From assembly GCA_013397795.1 (NCBI GenBank), contig VZTJ01002466.1, positions 1 to 64,000 on the forward strand: a stretch of DNA of 64,000 nt, in the 5' to 3' direction. This stretch comes from Orthonyx spaldingii (Eukaryota > Chordata > Aves > Passeriformes > Orthonychidae). Position numbers and translations under genes: made by a program. This document shows, one piece after another, positions 61,391 to 64,000 of this stretch (the first letter of the stretch is position 1; each line of letters opens with the position of its first letter). The notes below the pieces were generated by a model. It saw nothing but the letters and a program-made list of their open reading frames with translations. It made no database searches and had not been told where the DNA came from.

Positions 61391-63557
61391 AGGGGAAATT
61401 GGCTTTATGAAAATAAGTATGGACTAGTAAAATAAGATAATTAGCCAATGGGGATCTTAGATGAAGCAGCTTCAGATAATGCTGCTTTTCAGTGACACTG
61501 CAGGAAATGGTTTTTGTTCTGTGTCCTTTTTTCTTGGGGATCTGAATGGGTGAAGATGTTCTGTGCACTGAACCAAGCTCCTGATTGAAAGAAAAAGAGG
61601 AAAAACTGTTAACTTCTCACAATGACAAGAAGTCAAGAAAGACAGTTCAAACACAACAAGGGTGTTGTAGCTCCATAAACCCAGACAGCTGTGAGGTTGT
61701 ACAAGGGCAGACTCCGAGTGCAGCCATCCATTTCTCCTCTTCATCTCTTTCTGAAGGACAGAAGATAAGGAAGGGGAATCCTGTCTATAACTAAAAGTTA
61801 TGGTGAATTTTAGAGAGTGATATTCTGTGTGACTTCTTTGCAAGCCATGCAAAGGCTGCAGCATTCTTACGCTGGATAGTCTTAGCTTTCAAATAAATGG
61901 TGGGCAAGAGTTAACACTGCCTTTCAATCTCTCAGGTTATGTCTCCAACGGAGCTTGAAATAAATTGCTCTGTGGATGAACAAAGGACTCAATTCTCCTG
62001 GGCTACCAACCTAACACTCTTCTCAAGTACAAAAGTCAAATATAAAACAAAGAAATGAAACAGCTGTAAGACCTGATAAAGTGATAGCTGAAATAGGAGA
62101 CCCAGAGGACTGCAAGTATGATATAGCAAGCAAAGTATCATTCTCATATGAGTAGTGCATCATGTCAACTGTATTACTGCCAAGACAGAAAAAAGTAAGC
62201 AGGTAAGAACATTTTGAAAAGAATGAAACAAAGAAATATCCTAATCTGAAAACCAATCTCCTTTTTGTTGCTGTATGTACAGAAGTTTTGATTAAAAAAT
62301 CAAGCTTTAAAATAAGCTGATGTAAGGTCAGAAGTATTTACCAGCCTAGGTAACTTCCTGTATCTGTTCTTGTGCAATGTAGATATGACTGTAAAACAAG
62401 CCAGAGAAAATTCCAGCTATCCAGAAAACTACTGAGTTGGCTTTCTGCATATTATCAGTGGTAGTACAGGAAGAATAAAATCCTTCCACTGAGGAGTGCA
62501 CAGTTCAAGTTAGAGTGCAGTGAAACACATTTGGTGTTAAATAGTCTACTTTACTAACATGAAGCTCATTGTCTGATCCAATTGCAGTTCTTTTCAGTTC
62601 AGCCTGCAAAGGGCAGGACTACTGTGCTGTATTCTAGAATTTGGCAGGCAGTGGACCTTCACCTTTTGCCTTCTATTTCTGATTCATCAGAAGACTGATA
62701 AGGTCATAGCTTACTCACTTGAATATGTAGACTGTAATTAATCTGTTAACCTTCAGAGACAAAGCAGAAATGATCTAATGCTGATGTGTCTGTAAAAGTG
62801 TACAAGCAGCTTAAATTTAGAATCCAAGGTTAATGTCCTACAAACTGATGAAATAAACTGGTTATCCTTGAAAAGTAATTCACTTAAATGTTTTTAAGCC
62901 CTCAATCCCATCAACATCTGCCTTATTCAAATCTGATAAAAATGTTGGAATGTTCACTTCATTTAGTCCAATGAAGACTAATCCTGCACTGATTTATAGT
63001 AAGAATAATTTAAAAACCTGACCTTTTGGTATTGCAGCATTCTAGTCACAAGGAATTTACACTGACAGTGGATTCTCTCCTAAATGGTTCAAAAGCAATG
63101 CAAAGAGCAAAATGATGAAACGGCTTACCTGAATGCCATTTAGATATTTATCTTTCCATTTCCATCTTTCACTAAACCATGCTGAAATTTTCTTGAAGCT
63201 TGGATAACTATAGTTTGACTGTTGTTGCTTTTCATCTTTAGTCAGTACCACTTATCCTTGCTGTTACTGTTTCTTTAAGCCTGAAAACACCAAAAACAGT
63301 TCAACTCTATGAATATAAAACTAGGAGTTTAAATTAATCTCTTTAGGGAACTTATTTTAAGCAACTAAGTTTAAATGTTGATTTTTTTAATTTTTTTTCC
63401 CTTTAAGGCCTAATTCAGGTATCAGTTGTTTGTTGGAATTGTACTGGCTTCATATCTCTCAACTTAGATCAGAATCAGACCAATCAGCTTTTGAAAAGGA
63501 AAATTTTATTTCCTTGCACACAGGGTCCAAATACACTGTGGTACCAACATAAATGAG
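61391..63557. other. Background without genes
   Basis: No recognisable gene, RNA gene or repeat. The open frames (up to 130 codons on the minus strand at 61472-61864) resemble nothing I know and lie next to transposon sequence. Confidence 0.6.
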
Positions 63558-64000
63558 TGTAGTGGTTTTAGTTCGCTCACTTGAATTTTAAGTTAAATGC
63601 TAGCACACTTATCAGATTTTACTCAATTTTGCTGTGAGATAAGGATAGGAGCAGGTAAAGTAGGCTCAAACTTTAAAGAATATAAAGAAAGTTTATTAAC
63701 AGACTTAAAAGGAAGGAAAAAAATTAAGAACTAGAACAAAACTCTCAGAACACTTCTGTTCCTCCCACTTCTCCATTTTTTTCCCAATGACAATACAAAA
63801 AATAACACTTCGACTTTCAGTCAGTTTACCACTTTTAAATTAGTCTTTCTTCAGTTCATTTAGGGAGAGAAGTTTCTTCCTGCTTTACCATGCTGACTTC
63901 TCTAAAAGAAATACAGTTCTTATGGTTTTCAGCCTCACAACTAGCAGCCGCCCAAGAGAAAAAGATCTGCTTGTTGTGGAAAATCTCTCCCACAGCAGTA
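63558..64000 (-). mobile_element. ERV LTR, minus strand, cut by window end
   Basis: Read on the minus strand the segment ends ...GAACTAAAACCACTACA at 63558, a typical avian ERV LTR end. Before that, AATAAA lies at plus 63692-63697, preceded by a pyrimidine-rich block (TTTTTTTCCTTCCTTTTAAG). The plus-strand order TTTATTAACAGACTTAAAAG, AGTCAGTTTACCACTTTTAA, TTCAGTTCATTTAGGGAGAG matches an LTR type I know from bird genomes. The 5' part and any provirus lie beyond the window. Confidence 0.65.

Noticed and set aside
1..64000. CRISPR arrays, operons, bacterial-type promoters, tRNA and rRNA genes
   Set aside because: None seen. Short bacterial-style start codons (such as GTG) in open frames are not meaningful in vertebrate DNA.

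Overview
This window looks like gene-poor nuclear DNA from a bird. The evidence is its transposon content: at least five CR1 LINE copies, several with the typical avian CR1 3' end (a short ATTCTATGAT-type tail), together with avian-type endogenous retrovirus (ERV) LTRs and pol fragments. The background is AT-rich and mostly without repeats. I found no gene with a convincing exon structure, no tRNA or rRNA gene, no CRISPR array and no operon. The window is probably intergenic or lies inside a very long intron. I cannot name the species or the locus.

Layout: 1-745 is a badly broken ERV (GC-rich leader-like DNA, a reverse transcriptase fragment, then LTR-like DNA). 746-9951 is AT-rich background. 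9952-10300 is an LTR on the minus strand, and 12335-12670 is an old minus-strand CR1. 15941-18310 is the densest structure: one minus-strand CR1 cut into three pieces by two different LTR insertions. One insertion is a 712-bp solo LTR with perfect 6-bp target duplications. The other is an LTR still joined to a tRNA-Lys-type primer binding site, with CR1 sequence almost directly beyond it. 18311-33239 is background. 33240-34060 is an ancient, heavily decayed CR1/L3-like LINE. 36119-37042 is a 3'-truncated provirus (RNase H fragment, 3' end, LTR). 37043-55235 is background with a probable tRNA-derived SINE relic at 45074 and an assembly gap at 52905-52961. 55236-55992 is a plus-strand CR1. 59966-61390 is an older CR1 split by a younger CR1. 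63558-64000 is an LTR that runs off the window end.

Nothing here acts as a working pathway. All recognised coding sequence is decayed transposon protein, and the interest is in insertion history. Two single-N positions (236 and 17474) are each flanked by a near-exact short duplication, which looks like assembly joining rather than biology. I did not find a previously undescribed functional system. The least ordinary observation is the LTR plus primer-binding-site insertion at 17391-18214.
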